Shown here: positions 33,330-42,810 of the stretch, piece by piece
How the letters are laid out: every line of letters begins with the position of its first letter
How positions within the stretch are numbered: position 1 is the stretch's first letter
Source: TMP-86 sp031394735
GTDB lineage: Bacteria; Pseudomonadota; Gammaproteobacteria; Steroidobacterales; Steroidobacteraceae
Length of the DNA stretch: 64,000 bases
Reading direction: 5' to 3'
Assembly: GCA_031394735.1 (NCBI GenBank)
Contig: JANMXI010000287.1
Location: 1 to 64,000 of the forward strand
Translations under genes and position numbers: made by a program
Notes under the pieces: model-generated
Seen by the model: the letters and a program-made list of their open reading frames with translations, nothing else
The model's database searches: none
What the model was told of the DNA's origin: nothing

Positions 33330-34133
33330 ATGAGCTACAAAACCCTGCTGTTCGATTGCCGCGACGGCGTTGCGCACGTCACCATGAACCGGCCGGAGAA
33401 GTTGAATGCCTTCAACCGTGAGTTGATCGACGATCTTGTCGCCGCGGCGAAGCGCATTCGCGAGGATTCGGCGATTCGAGCCGTCCTGCTGGGCGCGGCA
33501 GGCCGCGCCTTCTGTGCCGGCGCGGACATCGCCCAGGGCGGACTGATCAGCGATGCCTCCGTGAGCCCCGGGATGAATGTCGGCAATAGCATGCGCTCGC
33601 ACTTCAATCCGATGATCAAGGCCTGGTATCACCTGCCGGTTCCCGTGGTCGTGGCGGTCAACGGCGTCGCCGCCGGTGCCGGCGCGAGCCTGGCGTTGGC
33701 CGGTGACATCGTATTGGCGGCGCGCTCGGCGACATTCATGCAATTGTTCGCACCCAAGCTGGGACTGATACCGGATTTGGGCAGCACCTATTATCTGCCA
33801 CGGACGGTGGGCACCGCACGCGCCAAGGGGCTGGCGCTGCTGGGTGAGGCGCTCAGCGCCGACGACGCGCGCGCCTGGGGACTCATTTGGGGCGTGACCG
33901 AGGATGCCGATCTTCAGGCACAGGCGGGCAAACTGGCACTACGACTCGCAGCCGGGCCGACGCGGGCCTTCGGTCACATCAAGAAATTGTTCAACGCCGA
34001 GCCGCCCGCCACGCTGGAGGAACAACTCGAACGTGAAACGGCGGCCCAGCAGGAACTCGGCGACTCCGCCGATTTTGCGGAAGGCGTGCAAGCCTTCAAG
34101 GAAAAGCGCGCACCGCGGTTTCGCGGCCGCTAG
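33330..34133 (+). CDS. Enoyl-CoA hydratase/isomerase, PaaG-like
   Basis: The 267-residue crotonase-fold protein has the oxyanion segments FCAGADIA and NGVAAGAGASLALAGDIVLAARSA. The catalytic aspartate position of PaaG is kept (LIPDLGSTYYLPR). The C-terminal FAEGVQAFKEKRAPRFRGR text is typical of PaaG, the oxepin-CoA forming isomerase of phenylacetate breakdown. No other paa genes are in the window, so a more general enoyl-CoA role is equally possible. It follows the TetR gene by 11 bases. Confidence 0.9.
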   Translation: MSYKTLLFDCRDGVAHVTMNRPEKLNAFNRELIDDLVAAAKRIREDSAIRAVLLGAAGRAFCAGADIAQGGLISDASVSPGMNVGNSMRSHFNPMIKAWYHLPVPVVVAVNGVAAGAGASLALAGDIVLAARSATFMQLFAPKLGLIPDLGSTYYLPRTVGTARAKGLALLGEALSADDARAWGLIWGVTEDADLQAQAGKLALRLAAGPTRAFGHIKKLFNAEPPATLEEQLERETAAQQELGDSADFAEGVQAFKEKRAPRFRGR

Positions 34134-34136
34134 CCT

Positions 34137-34358
34137 TTAAAACCCATCCGGCGTAAAGACACTGCCGTCGGCGAAGGTGCTGACCTCGCCCGCCGCCTCG
34201 AGTGGGTCTGCCGACACCATCCATTGCAGGATGTCATCGCGTGCCGCCGGCGTATTGGCGATCAAACGAGCGCCGCGAACCGCAAGCCGGACTACGGCCT
34301 GGCGCGCGACCTCGCCGCCACGGCGCTCGACGGCATCGCCTTGTAGCGGCGTGCTCAC
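34137..34358 (-). CDS. 73-residue hypothetical protein coupled to the Rieske gene
   Basis: The frame starts with GTG at 34358, overlapping the Rieske gene stop as GTGA, and ends three bases from the convergent hydratase stop. The product opens MSTPLQGDAVERRGGEVARQ and contains DDILQWMVSADPLEAAGEV. No family is recognised. Coupling with the oxygenase gene suggests an accessory role if it is expressed. Confidence 0.5.
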   Translation of the reverse strand: MSTPLQGDAVERRGGEVARQAVVRLAVRGARLIANTPAARDDILQWMVSADPLEAAGEVSTFADGSVFTPDGF

Positions 34359-35743
34359 CCCTCCAGATATTGATCGATCAACTGGTGCAGATGCCGCAGC
34401 CGGCTTTCCTGATAGGTCGACAGCAGCACGCGTTTGCCCGCGGAGGCCTTGAGCCCACGCTGCACAAAGCCCAGATTGCCCATGTCCTGATCGAAGATCG
34501 GACCTAAAGGACCCAGCTCCGGCGCATTAGTCCACGGCTCATCCGGCGCCAGCCAATGCACGACAGCAGATGGCGGCTTCGGCGTACCTTTCGGGTGACG
34601 CATCAGAATCATGACTTCCATGATCGAGGAGTTGTGGTCATCGCCATTGGGCCGGAAGCGGTAATTCAGGCTCGGACCGAAACCTCCCCACGGGACGAAG
34701 TTCGGAAACACGTTGTACAGAATCGCATCGAGCAGCTCTGCATCGGGCGCGTGCGACATGTCTTCCCCATAAGCGGTAGAACAGGTGCCGCGCATCAGAT
34801 GCGCCACCAGCGCCCGTCCGGTGGTGCCGGGCGGCACCGCCATCTTCACGGCAGGTCCGCGCCGCCCGCCACCGCCAGGCATGTTCATCAGCGCCTCGAA
34901 TATCTCCTGCTCGCTGACCTTGCCCTCGAGATAGGGACTGGGCACGCCGAAGGGCGTGATCATGCGATCCACATGCGGATGCTCAGGCCAATGGTCGTAT
35001 TGCGAATTCGTGTCACCCGTGTACGGCAGAATCTGCGGGTGCGTATCGGCCGAGTGCCAGGCTTCCGAAAACGCTTCCAGTGTTGCCTTCCAATTGCTAG
35101 CCACGACGCGCGCCACATGCACGCCGATATAGGAATGATCCAGTCCCCAGTCGGCGAAATGCCGAGGCAGCGGACCCAGATACTCCGCCAGCGGTACGGC
35201 GGCGGCGGACATGTTCAGGAACAGCCACCCGCCCCAACTCTCCACACGCGCCTCGGGCAGTGCGCAATGCTCATCCTTCAGATCGGGGAAATCCCAGCGG
35301 CAGGGAATTTCCTTGAGGCGGCCGTCGAGCGCCCAGGTGAAGCCATGGAAAGGACAGCGGAATTGCTCGGTGCTGCCGGGGTGCGTGACCAGCATCCGAC
35401 CGCGATGCAGGCAGGAATCGTAGAAAGCCTTGATGGCGCCGTCATGTTGGCGCACGAGAAGAAAGGACTGATCGACGATCTCGTACAGTGTGTAGTCACC
35501 GGGCTGAGGAATGTCCTCCTCGCGACAGGCCATCTGCCAGATTCGCGGCCACAGCCGCGCCTTTTCACGCTCATGAAATTCACGCGAGGTTTAGCGCTCG
35601 GACGACACGGACGCATAGCTCGCGCGCGCCTCGCGCGGCGGCGATGCCGCCAGCACAGTGCCGCGGTTGCGCGGATCGCGGCGCAGATAGTCTTGAAAGT
35701 CCGTGCCGATCGACGGATCTTTGCGGCTGTCGACAGTGCTCAT
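34355..35743 (-). pseudogene. Rieske ring-hydroxylating oxygenase alpha subunit, interrupted by an in-frame TAA at codon 51
   Basis: Starting from ATG 35743 the frame runs 50 codons (ending ASYASVSSER), meets TAA at 35593-35591, and continues open for 411 more codons to 34355. The text straight after the stop, TSREFHEREKARLWPRIWQ, is the standard Rieske-oxygenase N-terminal region (family text RYTSREFH), so a Tyr codon has become ochre. The rest is intact: Rieske cluster CLHRG and CPFHG, and the mononuclear iron site EAWHSADTH. An internal ATG at 35533 could give a 392-residue protein missing the N-terminal helix. The gene starts one base after the MDR stop. Confidence 0.88.
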
Positions 35744-35744
35744 A

Positions 35745-36779
35745 TCATGCGGCCGGCTGCGGATCCGCCACCTTGAGCAACTGCTTACCGAAATTCCGGC
35801 CTTCGAACAGGCGTCGCAACGTCGCGGGCGCTAGTTCCAGGCCCATCGCCAGATCCACCTCATAATGCAGGCGTCCGGCCTCCACCCACTGCTGCAGCGC
35901 CTGCACTGCCTCCGCCATGCGCGACTGATAGGTCAGCAGCAGAAAGCCCTCCATGCGCGCCGACTTGAAGACCAATTGCATGTAGTGTTTGGGGCCGGGC
36001 GGAATCTTCGAGCCATAGCCGCTGGAAATGCCGCCACAGATGACCACGCGCGCCCGGAACGCCAGATTCAGCAACACCGAATCCAGAATCTCACCGCCGA
36101 CATTGTCGAAGTACAGATCCACGCCCTTGGGTGCAAGCACGCGAAGGCGTGCGCCGACCTTCTCGCTGCGATAGTCGATGGCCGCATCGAACCCAGCCTT
36201 CTCAACCAGCCACTTACATTTGTCGGCGCCACCGGCAATACCGATGACACAGGAGGCTCCCTTGATCTTCGCGATCTGTCCGGCGACGGACCCGGTGGCG
36301 CCTGCCGCGCCGGAGACCACCACGACATCCCCTGCGCGAACCGCCCCGACCTCCAGCATGCCAAAGTAGGCCGTGACCCCGGTGAGGCCGTAAATGCTGA
36401 GCCGATCCGTGATCGACAATTGCGGCGAGATTTTCTCGAGCGGCCAGCTTTGCTTGCCCGTCACCAGCACGAAGTCCTGCCAACTCAGGAGTCCCTGCAC
36501 CAGGTCACCGGGTTGAAGGTCGTCGCGATTGGACTCCACCACCTGCCCGATGCCGGCCGCGCGCATCGGTTCGCCGATCTGTACGGGTGGCATGTACCCG
36601 GGCGCATCATTCAGCCAGCCACGCTGCGTCGGATCGAAGGAAAAGTACAGCGTCCGGATCAGCGCGCTGTCCGGTTGCAAAGCCGGGCGAGGACCGCTCA
36701 CCCAGTCGAAGTCATCGTCGGCGACGAGTCCTTCGGGCCGCCGCTTCAACACCCATTGCCGATTCTTGTCGTCGCTCAT
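35745..36779 (-). CDS. NADP-dependent MDR oxidoreductase, CurA/prostaglandin reductase type
   Basis: The 344-residue protein is a zinc-independent medium-chain reductase: FDPTQRGWLNDAPGYMPPVQIGEPMRA, the NADP fold VVVSGAAGATGSVAGQIAK and YFDNVGGEILDSVL are typical of the 2-alkenal/15-oxoprostaglandin reductase group. The ATG at 36779 has AGGTG upstream and fits the family N-terminus. It resembles the gene at 38205-39224, so the two are probably paralogues. It is coupled to the Rieske gene. Confidence 0.9.
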   Translation of the reverse strand: MSDDKNRQWVLKRRPEGLVADDDFDWVSGPRPALQPDSALIRTLYFSFDPTQRGWLNDAPGYMPPVQIGEPMRAAGIGQVVESNRDDLQPGDLVQGLLSWQDFVLVTGKQSWPLEKISPQLSITDRLSIYGLTGVTAYFGMLEVGAVRAGDVVVVSGAAGATGSVAGQIAKIKGASCVIGIAGGADKCKWLVEKAGFDAAIDYRSEKVGARLRVLAPKGVDLYFDNVGGEILDSVLLNLAFRARVVICGGISSGYGSKIPPGPKHYMQLVFKSARMEGFLLLTYQSRMAEAVQALQQWVEAGRLHYEVDLAMGLELAPATLRRLFEGRNFGKQLLKVADPQPAA

Positions 36780-36791
36780 GTTGCACCTCAA

Positions 36792-36998
36792 TCAGTAATG
36801 CGGTGGACGCTCTTCCTGGCTGGCCCAGGGCACATCGTCGGATTTGGAGGCTTCCAGGCGCGCTGTCAGCGACGCAAGGGCCGCGCGCAGTTCCTCGATC
36901 ACCCGCGACAGATGCAGGACTTCCTCACTCAACTGCGCGTTGCTGTGCTCCAGGTAGGCAATCTTGCTCTCGATCTGCTCGAGTCGCGCCTGCGTCAT
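36792..36998 (-). CDS. slyX: SlyX-like coiled-coil protein
   Basis: The 68-residue product is a helical coiled coil (LEQIESKIAYLEHSNAQLSE and VIEELRAALASLTARLEA) with the SlyX C-terminal ending PPHY. SlyX proteins are about 70 residues and of unknown function. The ATG at 36998 is chosen from the family N-terminus MTQARLEQIE; the longer frame is not SlyX-like. It lies 38 bases after a broken Rieske gene, an unusual place for it. Confidence 0.85.
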   Translation of the reverse strand: MTQARLEQIESKIAYLEHSNAQLSEEVLHLSRVIEELRAALASLTARLEASKSDDVPWASQEERPPHY

Positions 36999-37036
36999 CG
37001 GAATGCCGACTGCAGCTCTTGCGTGCGTCGCAGCAC

Positions 37037-37728
37037 TCAGCCGACCACTGCGATGCCCGGTTTTGCGCTGCGCGACATCGCACCAAAGCGCGGGTAGCCC
37101 ATGACGTCCGCGATCTGCCGATGCATGTTCTGCACGCCGATCTCGTTGCGACCGATGATGCATTTGCGATTGATGTTCGAATCGAACGCCTTCTGCACCA
37201 TTTGTCCGATCCAATAGTCCTCATCGATGACCACCTTGGTGATCATGTTGAAGAAATCGCGAAAATGCTGCTCTTCCTGTTCCCCGGCCGGCGGCTTGGG
37301 CAGGAACAAGGATTGATACACCACGGAATTCTGTTCATCCACCGGGTAGACGCGCCAGAGCTGGTAGTGGTCGGCGACCACGAAGAACACCGTGGCCGGA
37401 AACAGGTAGTAGACGAAGGACATGTGATCGCGCGGCGCCCATTGCTGCTCGGGGATGTCCTGCAGTGAATTGATGGTGAGCTTGGGCGCTGACAGCCGGT
37501 GATTGCGACCGGACTGGCGGTGTAGTCTCCGGGCTGCTTCAACAAACAGCTCGGACCGACGCACAGCGGCCCGTGGCGAAACAACTTCTCGGTCTCGCGC
37601 TTGTACACGCCCGGATCGGTGAACACGCCAGCGTCAAATTCCATCTCGGCCTCATCCAGCGCAGTGGCGGAATTGGCCACCAGGTTCAGCAGCGTTTTGA
37701 TTTCCTGGATCTGATCGTCGCGATTCAT
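37037..37728 (-). pseudogene. Remnant of a second Rieske oxygenase alpha subunit (internal deletion plus frame change)
   Basis: From the ATG at 37728, with a strong AAGGAG site, about 75 codons match a Rieske-oxygenase N-terminus (YKRETEKLFRHGP, LKQPGDYTAS). The homology then continues in another frame from about 37500 as a C-terminal region (APKLTINSLQDIPE, FVYYLFPATVFFVVADHYQL, WRVYPVD) down to the stop at 37037. The roughly 170 residues that should hold the CxH/CxxH cluster and iron ligands are missing. No functional oxygenase can be made. Confidence 0.85.
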
Positions 37729-37737
37729 GGCATCTCC

Positions 37738-38070
37738 TTACACGCGGCCCGGATCGTAAGGCAGGCGCATCATCAACTGCAGCTGTTCGTCCTCGACACA
37801 CCCTGCGAGGATCTGGGCAAGCTCCGGATATTCGGAACGCTGCATGAGCCCCAGAAACCCGCTCATCACGGCATTGGCGTCCGGCACCGTCCATAGATCG
37901 TAGACGACGTTGAAGCGGCCGATGATATTGGTCCACGCGCCGGCCAGTTCCCAGCCGAACTGCGTCATGATCGGCACGACACGCGTCATGGTCTCGTTGA
38001 ATTCGAGCATCTTGCCGGGCTTGAGCTTGATCACGGCGAGCATCTGCAGTCTCTGGCTGGGCGGATTCAT
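37738..38070 (-). CDS. NIPSNAP-family protein
   Basis: The 110-residue product matches the NIPSNAP/dimeric ferredoxin-like group: LQMLAVIKLKPGKMLEFNET, FGWELAGAWTNIIGRFNVVYDLW and a central MSGFLGLMQRSEYPE. Function in bacteria is unknown, though such genes often sit in aromatic or terpenoid catabolic clusters. GAGGTG precedes the ATG at 38070. It heads the leftward series that contains both damaged Rieske genes. Confidence 0.8.
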   Translation of the reverse strand: MNPPSQRLQMLAVIKLKPGKMLEFNETMTRVVPIMTQFGWELAGAWTNIIGRFNVVYDLWTVPDANAVMSGFLGLMQRSEYPELAQILAGCVEDEQLQLMMRLPYDPGRV

Positions 38071-38204
38071 CGTTCGCACCTCGAGTTTTGTAAGTCCACG
38101 GCGGGGGCACCCATGGGAGCAGCGTAGACGCTTTCGCAAATTCCGGTCAAGTCTGATGGATTTTTGTGCGCACCAGCCCTAGACTGCGGCGCAACGAGGC
38201 GCGC

Positions 38205-39224
38205 GTGACCCACCCTTCGAATTCTCACAACAGGCAGTTTCTGCTGGCTGCGCGGCCGGTGGGTGCGGTGACGGCGCAACACTTTACGTATCGGGAAGGC
38301 GCCGTGCCGGAACCGGCCGACGACGAATTCCTGGTACGAAATCTTCTGGTGTCCATCGACCCGGCCATGCGCGGCTGGATGGTCAACCGCGCGGATTATG
38401 TGGCGCCCCTGAACATCGGCGATGTCATGCGTTCTGCTTGTGTTGCGCGCGTCGTAAGCTCCCAGCGCGCCGGCGTGACAGCGGGTGACCTGGTGACGGG
38501 CACGTTCGGCTGGCAGGACTATGCGATCGTCAGCGCGACGCTGCCCTTTTCAACCGTCGACCCGAACCTGCCGCCAAGTGCTGCGTTGAGTCTGCTCGGA
38601 ACCACCGGCTACACCGCCTACTTCGGCATGCACGAGATCGCCGCACCAAAACCCGGCGAGACCGTGGTGGTCTCCGGCGCAGCAGGCGCCGTGGGCTCCA
38701 TCGCCGGACAAATCGCAAAGATCGACGGCGCCCGCGTCATCGGCATCGCCGGCTCAACGGAAAAATGCCGGTGGCTGATTGAGCGGGGTGGCTTCGATGC
38801 CGCCATCGACTACAAGCGTGAGGATGTGGGCGCCGCGCTCAGCGCACTGGCCCCCAAAGGCATCGACGTCTATTACGACAATGTCGGCGGCGAGATTCTG
38901 GATCTGGCCCTGGCGCGGCTGGCAAATTTCGCGCGCATCGTGCTCTGCGGCGGCATCTCCCGCTCCTTGCAAACCGGACCCATTCCCGGTCCTGCCAATT
39001 ATTTCAATCTGGTGTTCCGCCGCGCGATCATGCGCGGATTCATCGTCCTGGACTACGCCGCGCGCTTTCCGGAAGCGGCGGCAGCGTTGTCACGCTGGGT
39101 GAGCCAGGGCAGGATCACCTATGCCGAACACCTGATCGAGGGCTTCGACAATCTGCCCGAGGCGCTGGCCGGCATTTTCCGCGGCGAGAACATCGGCAAA
39201 CAGATCGTCAGAATTTCGGAGTAA
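38205..39224 (+). CDS. NADP-dependent MDR oxidoreductase, CurA type (second copy)
   Basis: The protein of about 339 residues has SIDPAMRGWMVNRADYVAPLNIGDVMR, VVVSGAAGAVGSIAGQIAK and YYDNVGGEILDLAL, as in 2-alkenal reductases. The start is uncertain: a GTG at 38205 (VTHPSNSHN) is chosen, another GTG lies at 38166. It is followed five bases later by the cytochrome P450 gene and may reduce a product or precursor of it. Confidence 0.88.
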   Translation: MTHPSNSHNRQFLLAARPVGAVTAQHFTYREGAVPEPADDEFLVRNLLVSIDPAMRGWMVNRADYVAPLNIGDVMRSACVARVVSSQRAGVTAGDLVTGTFGWQDYAIVSATLPFSTVDPNLPPSAALSLLGTTGYTAYFGMHEIAAPKPGETVVVSGAAGAVGSIAGQIAKIDGARVIGIAGSTEKCRWLIERGGFDAAIDYKREDVGAALSALAPKGIDVYYDNVGGEILDLALARLANFARIVLCGGISRSLQTGPIPGPANYFNLVFRRAIMRGFIVLDYAARFPEAAAALSRWVSQGRITYAEHLIEGFDNLPEALAGIFRGENIGKQIVRISE

Positions 39225-39229
39225 CCCGC

Positions 39230-40465
39230 ATGTCCGTCCCGGTATCGCAATTCAATTTCATGTCGCCCGAAGTGGTTGAGAATCCGTTCGAGGCAAACGC
39301 CGTCGCGCGGCGCGAAGCGCCGGTCTACCAACTTCCCGGCACCCCGATTTTCATGATCTCCACCTACGATCTGATCGCCGAGGCCTGCGCTCAGCCAGCC
39401 ATCTTCTCCAATGACTTCAGCGGCGCGCTGCAGGGTAATGCGCGCGACGACGCCGAGATCAAAGCGGTGATCGCGACCGGTTGGCCGCAGGTGAATACCT
39501 TGTTGACGGCCGATCCGCCCGTGCACAACCGCTTCCGAAAGCTGGTGAATCTGGCCTTCAGTCCGGCGCGCGTCAACAAGGTGGAGGCGCATGTCGAGGC
39601 CATCGTCGATGACCTGATCGACCGGTTCATCGAGAAGAGCCGATGCGAATTCGTCAAAGAGTTCGGCGTGGGGCTGCCCATCACCGTGATTTCCGATCAG
39701 CTCGGCGTGCCGCGCGCTGATATCGCCCTGTTCAAGCAATGGTCCGACGCCTTTGCCGACCGGCTCGGCGGCATGTTGACGCGCGATCAGGAACTGGCGT
39801 GCGCGCATCAGGTGGTCGCGTTTCAGCACTATATGAAGGCGCGCCTGGACGAGCGGCGCGCCGCGCCCAAGGACGACCTGCTGTCGGATCTGGTGAATGC
39901 GCGCATCGAGGACGAGCGCCCGCTGGACACGGCGGAACTGTTGAGCATCGTGCAGCAGCTGATGGTGGCCGGAAACGAGACCACGACCCATTCATTGGCG
40001 GCAGGAGTCTTGTTCCTGATTCAAAACCCTGCCGAAGAAGCCAAGCTGCGCGCCAATCCAGATCTGATCAAGAACATGGTCGAAGAAGTGCTGCGGCTGG
40101 AGACCCCCACCAACAGCATGTGGCGGGTGGTGAAACAGGACACGGTGCTCGGCGGGGTGACGATCCCCGCGGGCTCCACCGCCCTGCTGCGCTTCGGTTC
40201 GGGCAATCGTGACGAAACCCGCTTTGCACTGCCCGACAAATTCGATGTCGAGCGCAAGAATCTGCACATGCACCTGGCGTTCGGCCGCGGCATCCACTCA
40301 TGCGTGGGAGCCATGCTGTCGCGAAAGGAAATGCAGGTGGCGTTCCGTCGCATTCTGACGCGCATGAAAAATATGCGGCTGGGTCCGGACAACGATCTTG
40401 CGCACCACCACAACTTGCTGTTGCGAGGCTTGAAGAAACTGAACATCGAATTCGACCGGGCCTGA
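39230..40465 (+). CDS. Cytochrome P450
   Basis: The 411-residue soluble P450 has the oxygen-binding helix AGNETT (residues 247-252), ExxR at E286-R289 and the heme loop FGRGIHSCVGA with ligand Cys358. Soluble bacterial P450s of this kind hydroxylate terpenoids, steroids or fatty acids with a ferredoxin; no ferredoxin gene is nearby. It forms a two-gene unit with the upstream MDR reductase. Its stop is seven bases from the convergent TraB-family gene. Confidence 0.95.
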   Translation: MSVPVSQFNFMSPEVVENPFEANAVARREAPVYQLPGTPIFMISTYDLIAEACAQPAIFSNDFSGALQGNARDDAEIKAVIATGWPQVNTLLTADPPVHNRFRKLVNLAFSPARVNKVEAHVEAIVDDLIDRFIEKSRCEFVKEFGVGLPITVISDQLGVPRADIALFKQWSDAFADRLGGMLTRDQELACAHQVVAFQHYMKARLDERRAAPKDDLLSDLVNARIEDERPLDTAELLSIVQQLMVAGNETTTHSLAAGVLFLIQNPAEEAKLRANPDLIKNMVEEVLRLETPTNSMWRVVKQDTVLGGVTIPAGSTALLRFGSGNRDETRFALPDKFDVERKNLHMHLAFGRGIHSCVGAMLSRKEMQVAFRRILTRMKNMRLGPDNDLAHHHNLLLRGLKKLNIEFDRA

Positions 40466-40472
40466 AAGCAAC

Positions 40473-41468
40473 TCAGCGAGGCGCCTGTACCTCGTAACCT
40501 CGGGCCTTCAACCGTGACAGCAGGCCGTCGGAGCGCAGCAGGTCGCCGATGGGCAGCACGGCGAACGTGCAATGGCTGTTCGTCAGCGCCACCTGCGCCG
40601 CTGCGACCCACAACTCTTCCAACTGCTGACGCGTCTTCAGCAGGCGCTCGCGCAAGGCCGGCACGCTGGCCACGGCGTCGAAGCAGGCCAGGCGCTGGTC
40701 GACATGCGGCATGGCTCGCAAGCCGTCGATATCGCCTCGCGACCAATGGTTGGCGCGCAGCCGCATCAATGGCAAGTCGGTTTCCAGGCGCTGCATCGTG
40801 GTAACCAGGCAGGACACTTCCTGCGCCAAGGCGATCTGCTGCAGTTCCTGCAGCGTTCCTTTTGGGTCTTCGATCGCCGGACGCAACGTCACAGGCGTAA
40901 CGGGCACCTCGTGCCGCCTGGCCGACTGCCGGACCTGCTCCCAGATATCATCGTTGGATTCAAGTCCGCTCTGCGCCAGCGCACTGCGATACAACTCCTG
41001 GGCCGCAACGATGGGTCGATGCTTCTCCACGCTGTCTGCGTTGCGCAGGTAGCGCGCCTTGAGCGCCCGCCAGCGCGCGTAAATGTCCGGCGGCAGGGCC
41101 TGCTCGAGCGTGCGTCCGTCAGCCATCTTGCGCGCGCGCAGCAGCGTCGGAAGCAACGTGAGACTCTTGAAGAATCCGATATCGATGTTCACGCCCGGCG
41201 GCGCGAGCACCTGCCTGGATCGAGCGATGATCGAATCCGCCTGATTCGAGCGCCAGCGCATCCTGGCCGGCAGCGGATCCAGCGTCCCCAGAATCCATAA
41301 CTCATTGCCGTTCGCCGTAACGTGCCACAGACCCGGGCCCGGTTGCTCGCCGGTGACCAATACCTCGTCGAGTTCGGGTTGCGACGCGGGAACCAACGCT
41401 TGCGCAAGCGCGGGCGTAAACACGATCGATAAAAGCATCAAAAGGGAAGACGTTGTTTTCATGGACAT
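40473..41468 (-). CDS. Secreted TraB/GumN-family protein
   Basis: The 331-residue protein has a signal peptide (MSMKTTSSLLMLLSIVFTPALAQA) and the TraB/GumN domain, with GLWHVTANGNELWILGTLDPLP near the start and CTFAVLPIGDLL near the end, including the paired Gly-containing strand motifs. Some members of this family resemble metalloproteases (Tiki). Function here is unknown. It is the only envelope gene among cytosolic catabolic genes. The 148 bases upstream hold the fad-type operon terminator and nothing else I can support. Confidence 0.85.
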   Translation of the reverse strand: MSMKTTSSLLMLLSIVFTPALAQALVPASQPELDEVLVTGEQPGPGLWHVTANGNELWILGTLDPLPARMRWRSNQADSIIARSRQVLAPPGVNIDIGFFKSLTLLPTLLRARKMADGRTLEQALPPDIYARWRALKARYLRNADSVEKHRPIVAAQELYRSALAQSGLESNDDIWEQVRQSARRHEVPVTPVTLRPAIEDPKGTLQELQQIALAQEVSCLVTTMQRLETDLPLMRLRANHWSRGDIDGLRAMPHVDQRLACFDAVASVPALRERLLKTRQQLEELWVAAAQVALTNSHCTFAVLPIGDLLRSDGLLSRLKARGYEVQAPR

Positions 41469-41585
41469 CTGACATAACGCTTATGGAAGGGCCACCTACT
41501 GCAACGAAAGCGCTGCTGCACAAGACTATGCTTGATTCCGACGCCCGGCAGCACGGATGCGAAAGTCAGGGCGTTGACGATAGAC

Positions 41586-41613
41586 AAAAAGTCGCGCGCA
41601 CGGATTGCGCGCG
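41586..41613 (-). terminator. Intrinsic terminator of the acyl-CoA operon
   Basis: On the minus strand TGCGCGCG-type arms (41606-41613 with 41593-41600, eight perfect pairs) enclose five bases and are followed after two bases by TTTTT (41590-41586). It begins just past the acyl-CoA dehydrogenase stop. Confidence 0.75.
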
Positions 41614-41616
41614 CAC

Positions 41617-42795
41617 TCACTTCATCTTGCGATCGTCCAGCCCCATGCCGCGCGCGATGATCTCCTTCATGATCTCGGACGTGCCGGCGTAGATCCGCGA
41701 GATTCTTGCGTCGGCGAACATCCTGCAAATCCGATATTCCTCCATGTAGCCGGCGCCACCGTGCAATTGCAGACATTCATCCATCACGCGACCTTCCAAC
41801 TCGCTGGCGACCAGCTTGGCGGAAGCGGCGGTCTCGGCACTGAGCCGACCGGCATTGTGTTCGAGCACGCACTGGTCGACAAACACCTGCACGGCATCGA
41901 TTTGCGCGCGCATCTCCGCCATCTTGAAGCGCGCATTCTGATAGGCCCCGAGCGCCTTGCCGAAGATTCGTCGTTCCTTGATGAAATCCATGGTCAGATC
42001 AAAGGCCGCCTGCGAGTGCGATATGTACTGGCAGGCGCCGATCAGCCGCTCTTCGACCAGAAACTGCGCGAGATAATAAAATCCGCGGGTCGCATCGCCG
42101 AGCACATTCGCCTTGGGCACCTTGACGTCTTCGAAGAACAGCTCAGAGGTGTCCTGCGCTTTGAGCCCCAGCTTCTGCAGATTACGACCGCGCCGGAATC
42201 CCGGCATGTCGCGCTCCACCACAAACAATCCCAGTCCGTGACGCTTTTCCGGCACCGTGCGGGCCGCGACGATGATCAGATCGCCGAGCTGGCCATTGGA
42301 AATGTAAGTCTTCGAACCATTCAACAGCCAGTGATCGCCTTTGTCCTCGGCATGTGTCTTCATGCCCGCCAGGTCACTGCCGGCTGAAGGCTCAGTCATG
42401 GCGATCGCCAGGATCGATTTGCCGCTCACACAGCCGGGCAGGAAGCGGCTCTTCTGCTCCTCAGAGCCTAGTTCGCCGACGTAAGGGCCGACCAGGCGCG
42501 TATGCAAGGTCAGGAAGAACCCCGGCTCGCCGTAGCGCATGTTCTCCTCGATCATGATCTGTTCGTAACGAAAATCCTTGATGCCGGCGCCGCCGTATTT
42601 CTCATCGGCCCACATCATGAGATAGCCCTGCGCACCGGCTTTTTCGAAAGCCTCCCTATCCACCTGACCGGCCGCGCGCCATTTTTCCGCATGTGGCGCG
42701 ATTTCCTTCTGCACGAACTTGCTGAAGGTCTCGCGAAACATTTCATGCTCGGAATCGAAAATCGTACGGCGAAGTGCGAAGGTTTGAGTGGTCAT
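41617..42795 (-). CDS. Acyl-CoA dehydrogenase
   Basis: The 392-residue FAD enzyme has the family signatures AIAMTEPSAGSDLAGMKT and the C-terminal QLHGGAGYMEEYRICRMFADARISRIYAGTSEIMKEI region split into its two PROSITE patterns; the catalytic glutamate follows the AGTSE context. It carries out alpha-beta dehydrogenation in beta-oxidation. It is last in the operon TetR-thiolase-FadJ-like-ACAD and is followed by an intrinsic terminator. Confidence 0.94.
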   Translation of the reverse strand: MTTQTFALRRTIFDSEHEMFRETFSKFVQKEIAPHAEKWRAAGQVDREAFEKAGAQGYLMMWADEKYGGAGIKDFRYEQIMIEENMRYGEPGFFLTLHTRLVGPYVGELGSEEQKSRFLPGCVSGKSILAIAMTEPSAGSDLAGMKTHAEDKGDHWLLNGSKTYISNGQLGDLIIVAARTVPEKRHGLGLFVVERDMPGFRRGRNLQKLGLKAQDTSELFFEDVKVPKANVLGDATRGFYYLAQFLVEERLIGACQYISHSQAAFDLTMDFIKERRIFGKALGAYQNARFKMAEMRAQIDAVQVFVDQCVLEHNAGRLSAETAASAKLVASELEGRVMDECLQLHGGAGYMEEYRICRMFADARISRIYAGTSEIMKEIIARGMGLDDRKMK

Positions 42796-42810
42796 GATGA
42801 GCCTTGAACG

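Noticed and set aside
35865..37097. 410-codon open frame on the + strand
   Set aside because: Antisense to the MDR reductase and slyX; no motif, and composition typical of a shadow.
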